A stretch of DNA of 6,186 bases from Actinomycetota bacterium (lineage in GTDB: Bacteria; Actinomycetota; Thermoleophilia; Solirubrobacterales; Solirubrobacteraceae): contig SYBY01000342.1 of the NCBI GenBank assembly GCA_005788585.1, forward strand, positions 1 to 6,186, in the 5' to 3' direction. The notes beneath the pieces were generated by a model that ran no database searches, was not told the origin of the DNA, and was given only the letters and a program-made list of their open reading frames with translations. The translations under genes were made by a program, and so were the position numbers. Below, one piece after another: positions 1 to 5,300 of the stretch (its first letter is position 1; each line of letters starts with the position of its first letter).

Positions 1-1
1 C

Positions 2-652
2 GAGCCGCTCATGCGCCTGGGGATCTTCCGGGCGCCGAACCTCGCGGCGGCGAACGTCGCGCAGGTGCTGCTGGGCGCCGCGTGGGTCCCGATGTGGTTC
101 TTCCTGAACCTCTACCTCCAGCAGGTGCTGGGGCTCGGGTCCTTCGCCAGCGGCGCGGCGCTGCTGCCGATGACGGCCGCGATCATGGTCGGGATGGTCG
201 TCGTCGCACCGCGGCTCATGCCGCGGATCGGGACGCGGCCGATGGTCGCCGGCGGCCTCGGCGTCCTCGCCGTCGGACTGGCGCTGCTGTCACTCGTGCG
301 GCCGGACGGCAGCTTCCTCGTGGACGTGCTGCCGGCGTCGCTCGTGGCGGCCGCGGGCATGGCCCTCGCGTTCATCCCGTCGCTGCAGACGGCGATCTCG
401 AGCGCCCGCCCGGAGGAGGGCGGTCTGGCGTCGGGCATCGTGAACACCGGGTACCAGGTCGGGTCCGCGCTCGGCCTGGCCGCGATGACCGCCGTGGCCG
501 CGTCGCACGGTGCCGGCGACCTGGGCGACGTCGTCGCGCTGACCGATGGGTACTCCGCCGCGGTCCTCGGCGCCGCCGGCATCGCCGCGGCCGGCGGGCT
601 CGTCGCGTTCGCCACGCTGCGCACGCGCAGCACGGCCGTCACCGGCGGCTGA
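2..652 (+). CDS. DHA2-type MFS drug/proton transporter, C-terminal half (5' end outside window)
   Basis: Inner-membrane transporter of the major facilitator superfamily, probably a proton-driven exporter of the 14-helix DHA2 (EmrB/QacA) type; substrate unknown. The reading frame is open from base 2, and the first visible residues, EPLMRLGIFRAPNLAAAN, correspond to the loop before the ninth helix in this family, so the ATG at 11 is internal and the true start lies upstream. About 216 residues are visible with six hydrophobic segments. One is the stretch GLASGIVNTGYQVGSALGLA, which is typical of the late helices of DHA2 proteins. The chain ends in a short basic tail (TLRTRSTAVTGG) at a TGA. The gene is followed by a strong hairpin, suggesting that its transcript ends there. 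It is a different protein from the second transporter at 5301: where they overlap (this loop and the next helix) the sequences are clearly diverged. The family call is firm; substrate specificity cannot be read. Confidence 0.9.
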   Translation, partial: EPLMRLGIFRAPNLAAANVAQVLLGAAWVPMWFFLNLYLQQVLGLGSFASGAALLPMTAAIMVGMVVVAPRLMPRIGTRPMVAGGLGVLAVGLALLSLVRPDGSFLVDVLPASLVAAAGMALAFIPSLQTAISSARPEEGGLASGIVNTGYQVGSALGLAAMTAVAASHGAGDLGDVVALTDGYSAAVLGAAGIAAAGGLVAFATLRTRSTAVTGG

Positions 653-659
653 CCGCCAG

Positions 660-690
660 GGTTGCGGGGCGCACCTGGCGCCCCGCAACC
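660..690 (+). terminator. Perfect 13-bp GC-rich hairpin, probable terminator
   Basis: Bases 660-672 (GGTTGCGGGGCGC) are exactly complementary to 678-690, with a 5-nt loop (ACCTG). The hairpin begins 7 nt after the stop of the transporter gene. No T-run follows, so this is not a classical intrinsic terminator, but U-less strong hairpins after stop codons are common in high-GC actinobacteria. It would insulate the transporter from the Met/His-rich gene downstream. Confidence 0.7.
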
Positions 691-709
691 TCCCGGGACA
701 CCGCGCGCC

Positions 710-718
710 GGTTAACCT
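710..718 (+). promoter_or_regulatory. Possible -10 element / palindrome GGTTAACC just before the Met/His-rich gene
   Basis: GGTTAACC at 710-717 is a perfect 8-bp palindrome and one of the few A/T-containing spots in this gap. TAACCT at 713-718 fits the actinobacterial -10 pattern TAnnnT and would place a transcription start at about 724-725, on the ATG, meaning a leaderless transcript. No good -35 was found. The palindrome could instead be a small operator. This rests on pattern only. Confidence 0.3.
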
Positions 719-724
719 GGAGGC

Positions 725-1147
725 ATGCTCATCGCGTGCAACGACGCGATCCGGCGCCACCGCCGCCGTGTCATGACGGGTGCCACCGCACTCGTCCTCG
801 CGAGCGCGCTCATGCTGGCCCACGGCGCCGCGGGCGCCGGGCACCTCGCAGGCGCCGCGGGCTCCGCCGCGATGGGCGCGCACGACCTGAGTATGGGCGC
901 CCACCACCCGCCGGCGGGCGCCGACCACGGCGGGATGTCGCTCGACGACGCACTCGCGATGTGCCTGGCCATCACGGAGACGGCGGCGTTCGGCTTCGCG
1001 CTGCTGGCAGTGATCGGCGCATGGCGATGCGCACGCCACCGTCTCTCCCTCTCCACGCCCCGCATCACCGCCGTCTCGGCGGCTGTCGTGCCGCCGCGCG
1101 CGGCTGCGCGCGCGGGGCCTGCAGTGCTCCAGGTGTTCCTGCGGTGA
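725..1147 (+). CDS. Small Met/His-rich two-helix membrane protein, DUF6153-like
   Basis: A 140-aa envelope protein of unknown function, probably involved in metal (copper) handling. An Arg/His-rich start (residues 10-15) precedes a hydrophobic segment at about 18-36. Next comes an exported-looking linker at 50-71 rich in Met and His, containing the repeat MGAHDLSMGAHH followed by H68 and M71. A second hydrophobic helix lies at about 78-100, then a basic tail ending GPAVLQVFLR. This plan (N-terminal helix, Met/His linker, second helix, Pro/Arg tail ending in a short hydrophobic motif) matches actinobacterial DUF6153 proteins as I remember them; I could not test the match. GGAGG at 719-723 is only 1 nt from the ATG, too close for a normal ribosome site, so translation may be leaderless, or may start at the in-frame ATG at 773 (residue 17), which would leave a cleaner signal-like helix. 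The gene lies 75 bp upstream of the DUF305 gene on the same strand and is probably co-transcribed with it. Confidence 0.72.
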   Translation: MLIACNDAIRRHRRRVMTGATALVLASALMLAHGAAGAGHLAGAAGSAAMGAHDLSMGAHHPPAGADHGGMSLDDALAMCLAITETAAFGFALLAVIGAWRCARHRLSLSTPRITAVSAAVVPPRAAARAGPAVLQVFLR

Positions 1148-1154
1148 TCGGCCC

Positions 1155-1178
1155 ACGCGACTCCTCACGGAGCCGCGT
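1155..1178 (+). other. Hairpin between the Met/His-rich gene and the DUF305 gene
   Basis: ACGCG (1155-1159) pairs with CGCGT (1174-1178) and CTCC (1161-1164) pairs with GGAG (1169-1172). They are separated by a single A/C mismatch, and the loop is TCAC. It sits 8 nt after the upstream stop and 44 nt before the DUF305 start, with no T-run. It could be a weak terminator, an RNA-processing or stability element, or chance in GC-rich DNA. Confidence 0.35.
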
Positions 1179-1204
1179 CGCCCATCCGTGAACACCCAAG
1201 ACCC

Positions 1205-1210
1205 AAGGAG
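1205..1210 (+). promoter_or_regulatory. Ribosome binding site AAGGAG of the DUF305 gene
   Basis: AAGGAG is a near-perfect Shine-Dalgarno sequence, 12 nt from the ATG at 1223. The spacing is longer than usual, but no closer start codon in frame exists, so it supports 1223 as the start. Confidence 0.65.
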
Positions 1211-1222
1211 CACCTGACACCC

Positions 1223-1876
1223 ATGCACCGCACACGCATCCGCGCGATGCTGACCGCCGTCCTGCTCGTCCTCGCCTCCACCGCCCTGGCGGCGTGCGGC
1301 GACGATGACGGCGACACGTCCGCGAGCCAAGAGGCCAACGCCACCGACCGTGCCTTCGCGGCTGAGATGATCGGCCATCACCAGGCCGCGGTGGAGATGG
1401 CCGAAGCCGCCAGGAAGAACGCGTCCCGGGAGGAGATCACCGAGCTCGCCGACGCGATCATCACCACCCAGAACGCCGAGATCGCTCAGATGAAGACCGC
1501 CGAGCAGCGGCTCGCCGACGCCGGCGTGGACGAGCGGGACCTCGGCATGACCGAGGCCGAGATGGGGATGGACATGGACATGGACATGCTCATGTCGACC
1601 GAGGGGTTCGACCGCATGTTCATCGACATGATGATCCCGCACCACCCGGGCGCGATCCGCATGGCGCGCATGGAGCTCGCAGACGGGCAGGACCCGGAGC
1701 TGCGCAAGCTCGCCGAGGCGATCATCGCCGCCCAGTCGAAGGAGATCGAGGAGATGAACGCCTGGCGCGAGGACTGGTACGGCGAGCCCTCACCGGCAGG
1801 GGGCGTGCCCGATGAGGCGATGGGCTCGCACATGTCCGACGAGGAGCAGGAGCACGGGATGGACCACTCCGGCTGA
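1223..1876 (+). CDS. DUF305 family lipoprotein, Met/His-rich, probable copper/silver-binding
   Basis: A 217-aa lipid-anchored protein on the outer face of the cytoplasmic membrane. A basic start (HRTRIR), a hydrophobic helix and the lipobox LAAC (Cys25) mark a lipoprotein signal peptide, followed by an acidic linker (GDDDGD). The DUF305 region shows two homologous helical halves, each opening with the family signature: MIGHHQAAVEMA at 49-60 and MIPHHPGAIRMA at 137-148. Each half ends in a similar helix (ELADAIITTQNAEIAQM and KLAEAIIAAQSKEIEEM), so the protein is an internal duplication. Between them lies a Met-Asp stretch (MGMDMDMDMLM, 114-124), and the tail adds more His and Met (GSHMSDEEQEHGMDHS). 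DUF305 proteins are often found near copper-resistance genes, and the M-x-x-H-H motifs are plausible metal ligands; direct function is unproven. The Met/His-rich gene upstream supports a metal role. The gene ends 12 bp from the stop of the convergent gene at 1889. Confidence 0.93.
   Translation: MHRTRIRAMLTAVLLVLASTALAACGDDDGDTSASQEANATDRAFAAEMIGHHQAAVEMAEAARKNASREEITELADAIITTQNAEIAQMKTAEQRLADAGVDERDLGMTEAEMGMDMDMDMLMSTEGFDRMFIDMMIPHHPGAIRMARMELADGQDPELRKLAEAIIAAQSKEIEEMNAWREDWYGEPSPAGGVPDEAMGSHMSDEEQEHGMDHSG
1568..1585 (+). repeat. Three tandem ATGGAC hexamers inside the DUF305 gene
   Basis: Three exact in-frame copies of ATGGAC encode Met-Asp-Met-Asp-Met-Asp in the loop between the two DUF305 halves. 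As a 6-bp unit it could gain or lose copies without breaking the frame, changing the number of potential metal ligands. Confidence 0.85.
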
Positions 1877-1888
1877 GGGGGCGCGAGC

Positions 1889-2602
1889 TCAGATCGTCCG
1901 GCGCCGGCGCATCCCCCACGCGATGAGGAAGCCGGCGCCGATGAGCACCGTCGCGCCGCCGACGATCATGGCGATCCCCAGCCCCATCTCGCCCGGGGTC
2001 CCGGGCGTGACGACATAGGCCGCGGTCTCGGGGCGGATCCGCCGCGAGGACCGCGTGCCCCGCGTGTACGCGCACACCACCGCGACGCGGCCGGGCAGCG
2101 AGGAGAAGTGCCCGACCGACGAGGCCTTGCCGATCGTCGTCGACGAGCCCTGGCGCGCGCCGCGGAACCGGGTCTGCACGCCGTCGGGCATCTCGGCCAC
2201 GCACGCCGTGTCGCGGACGGTGAGGTCGCGGCGGTTCTCCCAGCCGTCGCGGCCGGTGAGCAGCAGGTACACGGTGTAGTCCCGGCGATCGCCGGGCGGA
2301 ACCTCGAACGTCACCGCGCGCGTCTGCTCCACGCTCTCGCGCACCTCGCCCCGCGCGACGGCGTCGCTCTCGATCCCCGAGCCCGACTCCACGGTCTTGC
2401 CGATCCCGACCACGATCAGCGCGACGCTCGCCACGATGAGCAGCCCTCCGAGGATGACCCGCACCCAGCCCGGGCTGCGGCGGCTCGGCCGGCTGCCGAA
2501 CGGGTCCTCGCCGCCGGTCACCGGCGCGGGGCGTCCGTGCTCTGCGCGCGCGCCGGCCGCCCCGCCGACCGGCGTGACGTCGGGGTTCGTCCAGTCGCTC
2601 AC
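1889..2602 (-). CDS. Two-helix membrane protein with external domain, unknown function
   Basis: A 237-aa protein I do not recognise by name. The start is the GTG at 2602 (VSDWTNPDVTPVGG), which overlaps the TGA of the 540-aa gene in the arrangement GTGA; the frame stays open further upstream, but only as antisense-like extension through that gene. A Pro/Gly/Arg-rich cytoplasmic segment (1-45) leads to a helix at about 47-67. An ectodomain of about 135 residues follows, then a second helix at about 206-229 and the basic end RRRRTI. The ectodomain is likely beta-rich. Its pattern of Gly, Thr/Ser and a final V-G-x-F...G-R-V-A-V-V-C resembles small beta-sandwich ectodomains of actinobacterial membrane proteins. 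Two cysteines only, C134 and C177, could form a disulfide outside the membrane. It is the last gene of the leftward operon, and translational coupling implies production in step with the 540-aa protein, perhaps as its membrane partner. Confidence 0.82.
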   Translation of the reverse strand: MSDWTNPDVTPVGGAAGARAEHGRPAPVTGGEDPFGSRPSRRSPGWVRVILGGLLIVASVALIVVGIGKTVESGSGIESDAVARGEVRESVEQTRAVTFEVPPGDRRDYTVYLLLTGRDGWENRRDLTVRDTACVAEMPDGVQTRFRGARQGSSTTIGKASSVGHFSSLPGRVAVVCAYTRGTRSSRRIRPETAAYVVTPGTPGEMGLGIAMIVGGATVLIGAGFLIAWGMRRRRTI

Positions 2603-4221
2603 AGGATCGTCGTCTGAGCGGGCGGCCAGCAGTAGCGGTACGGCGGCACGGTCTCGGCGCCCCAGTCGTCGAGGCGGTCGATCGCCTCGGCGACGCGCAG
2701 CGCGGCGCGCAGCGGCGTGAAGGAGAACCCGCCGAGGTCGTCCTGCTTGGCGACGGGCGGGCGCAGGGGCACCCCGTTGCGCAGGTTGGCCTGGAGCACC
2801 TCGGCCATGTACGCGTCCCACCGCGCGCGGCCGGCCACGTAGTCCGGGGTCTCGCGGTACACGACCACGACGTGCTGGCAGCCGTGCGTCCGCATGCGCG
2901 CCTTGCCGTCCGCACATGGCTGCTTCGGACCCATGTTCGTGGTGAACAGCCCACCCTGCACGAGCTCGCGCGGCCGGTCCACCGTGGCCTGCGCGCTGTA
3001 GCAGTCGGCGGCGCGCAGCCCGACGATCTCGAGGTACGCGCGCAGCAGCTCCTGCGGTGTCGCAGGCAGGTACGGGAACGGCGAGGGGACCGGCGGCGGT
3101 TCCATGATCTTCAGGTGCACGGCATTGCCGATGGCCTCCCAGTTCAGGACCTCGACGTGGACACCGGCCGGGCCGCCCACGTCCGCCGGGAGGTCCAGCG
3201 GCGCGCCCGCCCGCATCCGCTCGAACGCCCCGTCGGCGCCCTGCGGATGGATCGCCACGATGCCCTTCACCAGCGACCTGATGGGGTCCGGTCCGTCCTC
3301 TCCGCCGCCCTGCAGCGCCCGGAACTCGCTGATCCGCGCCAGGCCGACGCACCGCTCGGGCCCGATCCCCGCGTGCAGGCAGTACGCCAGCGCGAGGTCC
3401 TCGTCGAGCACCGACGGCTGGCCCTCGTGGCGCGCCACCCACTGCTCGTCGCCGCGGAACGACGTCGCCACGAGCGGCGCGTCGGTCGGGTCGGGCTGTG
3501 CGCCGGCGGGCAGCGGCTCGTGGACGATGTCCCACTCCACGACCCGGCCCTGCTCGGACTGCGGCGTCATCGGCCCACTGATGCGGTCGGGCACCCGGTA
3601 GACGCCGAACACGGACTCGGGATGTGCGGCGAACCCATGCTCGTAGAGGTGCGTCAGCAGCTCGGCCAGCTGGGTGCGCCCGCGCGTGGCGATCCGGCTG
3701 ATCTGCACCTGTGCCGGCGCGGGCGCGCGGTAGGGCGCCTTCGCCGCGTCGCGGGCGGCGCGCTCGGCGGCGGCGACCTGCGCCCGCTCGGCGGGGTCCT
3801 TGAGCTGCTTGACCTCCTGCACGTTGAAGGTCTGCCGCAGCCCCTCCTTGAACTCACCCTTGCGCTTGTCCTTCAGCTCCTTGCGAAACGCGAAGATCCC
3901 GTCGGCCTGGAGCTTGGCCTCGACCTCGTCCGGGTCGCCCATCAGGTCCATGGAGGACCCGTGCAGGTACCGGCCGGCCGGGCCGCCGAGCACACGGTGC
4001 TGGTCCTCGATGGCCTTCGCCTGCGCGTAGGACTCGCGCGCCTCCTGGCGGCCGCGCTCGACCTGCGCCATGTTCGCCTCGTACTTCGCGCGCTGCTCGG
4101 GCGTGAGCTGGGAGACCATGGCGTCGATCTCGGCCTGGCTCGGCGGGTTCCGCGCGGCGTCGAGCCCCTTCGCGATGTTCGACGGCTTGAAGGCGGTGGC
4201 GACGTCCTTGAAGAAGCCCAT
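2599..4221 (-). CDS. Unrecognised 540-aa soluble protein
   Basis: I do not recognise this family. The ATG at 4221 (MGFFKDVATAFKPSNIAKGL) is the likely start; the frame is open upstream but would run into the DUF427 gene with low-complexity Arg/Thr/Ser sequence. No signal peptide or membrane helix is visible, so it is probably cytoplasmic. Residues about 28-75 are a charged helical, possibly coiled-coil region (LTPEQRAKYEANMAQVERGR), and 112-162 is a second Lys/Glu/Ala-rich helical stretch ending in a Pro/Ala linker (APYRAPAPAQ). A globular part runs from about 172 to the end, with Cys at 281, 291, 407, 436, 448 and 531. The stretch with C436 and C448 (QPCADGKARMRTHGC) has a Cys/His-rich look, but no standard zinc motif can be claimed. 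No Shine-Dalgarno is visible before the start; instead two small hairpins fill the gap to the DUF427 gene. Its stop overlaps the start of the 237-aa membrane protein. No enzyme motif was identified. Confidence 0.85.
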   Translation of the reverse strand: MGFFKDVATAFKPSNIAKGLDAARNPPSQAEIDAMVSQLTPEQRAKYEANMAQVERGRQEARESYAQAKAIEDQHRVLGGPAGRYLHGSSMDLMGDPDEVEAKLQADGIFAFRKELKDKRKGEFKEGLRQTFNVQEVKQLKDPAERAQVAAAERAARDAAKAPYRAPAPAQVQISRIATRGRTQLAELLTHLYEHGFAAHPESVFGVYRVPDRISGPMTPQSEQGRVVEWDIVHEPLPAGAQPDPTDAPLVATSFRGDEQWVARHEGQPSVLDEDLALAYCLHAGIGPERCVGLARISEFRALQGGGEDGPDPIRSLVKGIVAIHPQGADGAFERMRAGAPLDLPADVGGPAGVHVEVLNWEAIGNAVHLKIMEPPPVPSPFPYLPATPQELLRAYLEIVGLRAADCYSAQATVDRPRELVQGGLFTTNMGPKQPCADGKARMRTHGCQHVVVVYRETPDYVAGRARWDAYMAEVLQANLRNGVPLRPPVAKQDDLGGFSFTPLRAALRVAEAIDRLDDWGAETVPPYRYCWPPAQTTIL

Positions 4222-4223
4222 GC

Positions 4224-4264
4224 GCGAGCGATGCTCGCACACGGCCCCGTGTCTGTCAGCTGAC
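4224..4264 (-). promoter_or_regulatory. Cluster of inverted repeats in the gap before the 540-aa gene
   Basis: Three dyad elements follow one another on the transcribed side: a perfect 10-bp palindrome GTCAGCTGAC (4255-4264) spanning the DUF427 stop codon; ACACGG/CCGTGT (4239-4244 with 4247-4252, 2-nt centre); and GCGAGC/GCTCGC (4224-4229 with 4233-4238, 3-nt loop) ending 2 nt before the ATG. They nearly fill the 34-bp gap and leave no room for a normal ribosome site. They may act on translation or processing of the operon mRNA, or as an internal operator. The structures are exact; the role is inferred. Confidence 0.45.
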
Positions 4265-4546
4265 GGGTTCGACCTGCACGCCGTGCCAGAACGCGACCCG
4301 GCCGCGGATCTCGTCCGCCGCCGGCTTCGTCTCGGGGTAGAACCACGCCGCGTTGGCGTTGCGCGCGTCGCCGACGACGATGTCGTGGTAGCTCGCCTGT
4401 CCCTTCCAGGGGCACGTGGTGTGGTGGTCGCTGGGCTCGAAGTGCTCACAGCGAATCGACGTGGGCGGGAAGTAGTGGTTGCCTTCCACGACGACCGTGT
4501 CGTCACTCTCGGCGAGCACGGCGCCGTTCCAGGTTGCGCGCATCAT
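4256..4546 (-). CDS. DUF427 domain protein
   Basis: A compact 96-aa single-domain protein of the DUF427 family (Pfam name NTP_transf_9), whose biochemical role is not settled. Family hallmarks are clear and in order: the opening RATWNGAVLAES, NHYFPP at 23-28, the core CPWKGQASYHDIVV at 45-58, NAAWFYPETKPAADEIRG at 65-82 and the closing VAFWHGVQVE. Length is normal for a stand-alone copy. Two adjacent ATG codons (4546 and 4543) could each start it; family members usually begin M-[KR]-A, which favours the second, but the difference is one residue. It begins 3 bp after the stop of the HxlR gene, so the two are almost certainly co-transcribed, with its ribosome site (a weak GAAG) inside the end of that gene. 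Cys33 and Cys45 with several His residues could bind metal or respond to oxidants, but nothing proves it. Confidence 0.93.
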   Translation of the reverse strand: MMRATWNGAVLAESDDTVVVEGNHYFPPTSIRCEHFEPSDHHTTCPWKGQASYHDIVVGDARNANAAWFYPETKPAADEIRGRVAFWHGVQVEPVS

Positions 4547-4549
4547 GCT

Positions 4550-5221
4550 TCAGGTACGCAGATCTCGCGACGGGAGATGCACGTCGTCCAGCAGGCGCTC
4601 CAGTGCCTCGAGGTCGCCCTCGACGTCGAGGCGGTCGGTGGACGCCGCGGCGGCGGGCGTGACCCCGCGGGTCGCAAGCGCCAGGTACGTCGGCAGGTCG
4701 CTCGTGACCCGCACGACGGGCGCGACCGGCGGCGGGCCGTCGCGCACGACGATCTCGTCCCCGTCGACGGCGATGTGGAACTCCTCGCCCGCCACGGCGA
4801 ACGCGAACGTCTGCCCACCAAGCCGCTGTGCGGCGCCCGCGGGCGCGCCCGCGCGCATGCAGGACGCCGCCCACGCGGGACGCATCTTGCGCTTGCCGAC
4901 CTCGTCGGGCAGCAGCTGCAGTCCCCAGAGCGCGAGCCCCTCGAGCGCCGGTCGCAGCTGCTCGCCGCGCGCGGTCAGCTCGTAGACCTGCACCCCGGCC
5001 GGAGGGGGAAGCGTCGCCTTGCGGACGACGCCGGCCTCCTCGAGCGTCTTCAGGCGGGTCGCCAGCAGGTTCGTCCCGATCCCGGGCAGCGCGTCGACGA
5101 GATCGCGGTAGCGCTTGGGCCCGAGGGCGAGCTCGCGGAGCACCAGCAGGGTCCAGCGCTCGCCCAGGACATCGAGGGCTGCGGCGAGGCCGCAGTACTG
5201 CTCGTATCTGCGCGCGGGCAT
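4550..5221 (-). CDS. HxlR-family winged-helix regulator with C-terminal SCP2-like domain
   Basis: A 223-aa DNA-binding regulator. Residues about 6-100 are an HxlR winged helix: YEQYCGLAAALDVLGERWTL, then LRELALGPKRYRDL, the recognition-helix region LPGIGTNLLATRLKTLEEAG and the wing (VVRKATLPPPAGVQVYELT). Cys10 sits at the N-terminal position whose cysteine is the redox/electrophile sensor in characterised relatives such as YodB and HypR. Residues about 110-223 form an added domain with the look of SCP2 sterol-carrier-like domains (FAFAVAGEEFHIAVDGDEIVVRDG, then VTSDLPTYLALATRG and LDVEGDLEALERLL), a likely ligand pocket. HxlR proteins are usually about 110-130 aa, so this is the long, two-domain form. 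It is the first gene of the leftward operon and divergent from an MFS pump, which suggests it controls both itself and the pump. The ATG at 5221 starts the conserved domain six residues in, leaving little doubt about the start. Confidence 0.92.
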   Translation of the reverse strand: MPARRYEQYCGLAAALDVLGERWTLLVLRELALGPKRYRDLVDALPGIGTNLLATRLKTLEEAGVVRKATLPPPAGVQVYELTARGEQLRPALEGLALWGLQLLPDEVGKRKMRPAWAASCMRAGAPAGAAQRLGGQTFAFAVAGEEFHIAVDGDEIVVRDGPPPVAPVVRVTSDLPTYLALATRGVTPAAAASTDRLDVEGDLEALERLLDDVHLPSRDLRT

Positions 5222-5300
5222 GCGCCAAGCCTACCCGATGCAGCAGCTTTCTCCACTTGCTACTTGAAAAACATATAGTGACTTGGTTACGGTGCTGCGC
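5222..5300. promoter_or_regulatory. Divergent HxlR/MFS promoter-operator region
   Basis: The 79-bp gap contains a sharply AT-rich island (about 5247-5290) in otherwise GC-rich DNA. ACTTG occurs three times in the same direction, at 5255-5259, 5262-5266 and 5281-5285; the first two are 7 bp apart and the third 19 bp further on. TATAGT at 5274-5279 is a good -10 for the rightward pump, giving a transcription start at about 5286 and a very short or absent leader. TATATG on the minus strand over 5272-5277 could serve the HxlR gene. No convincing -35 was found for either. HxlR proteins bind in such gaps, overlapping the promoter, so the ACTTG sites are candidate operator elements. Confidence 0.6.

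Noticed and set aside
1094..1115. Inverted repeat of CCGCGCGC with GCGCGCGG
   Set aside because: It lies inside the coding end of the Met/His-rich gene and consists only of alternating C and G encoding Arg/Ala; chance is likely.
82..1191. Open frame of 369 codons on the plus strand
   Set aside because: Arg/Pro-rich out-of-phase reading of the MFS gene and the Met/His-rich gene, crossing the terminator hairpin.
290..1645. Long open frame on the minus strand opposite the transporter, Met/His-rich and DUF305 genes
   Set aside because: Its translation is His/Arg/Gly-rich low complexity with no domain, and it runs antisense to three genes with clear family features; it is a GC-bias artefact.
1877..1917. 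Possible bidirectional terminator between the convergent genes (GGGGGCGC with GCGC-AT-CCCC)
   Set aside because: The stem has a 2-nt bulge and a 22-nt loop, no T-run, and one arm lies within the 237-aa gene; not strong enough to call.
2603..3535. N-terminal extension of the 237-aa gene through the end of the 540-aa gene
   Set aside because: The extension is Arg/Ala/Gly-rich and out of phase with a well-behaved gene; the GTG at 2602 gives a clean coupled start.
2872..4263. Open frame of 463 codons antisense to the 540-aa gene
   Set aside because: Arg/Leu/Val-rich sequence without motifs; the opposite strand has normal protein composition, operon-like overlaps and a sensible start.
4222..4506. 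N-terminal extension of the 540-aa gene
   Set aside because: It would overlap most of the DUF427 gene and reads as Thr/Arg/Ser low complexity.
4070..5278. Open frame of 402 codons antisense to the DUF427 and HxlR genes
   Set aside because: Both recognised families lie on the other strand; this translation is Arg/Gly-rich filler.
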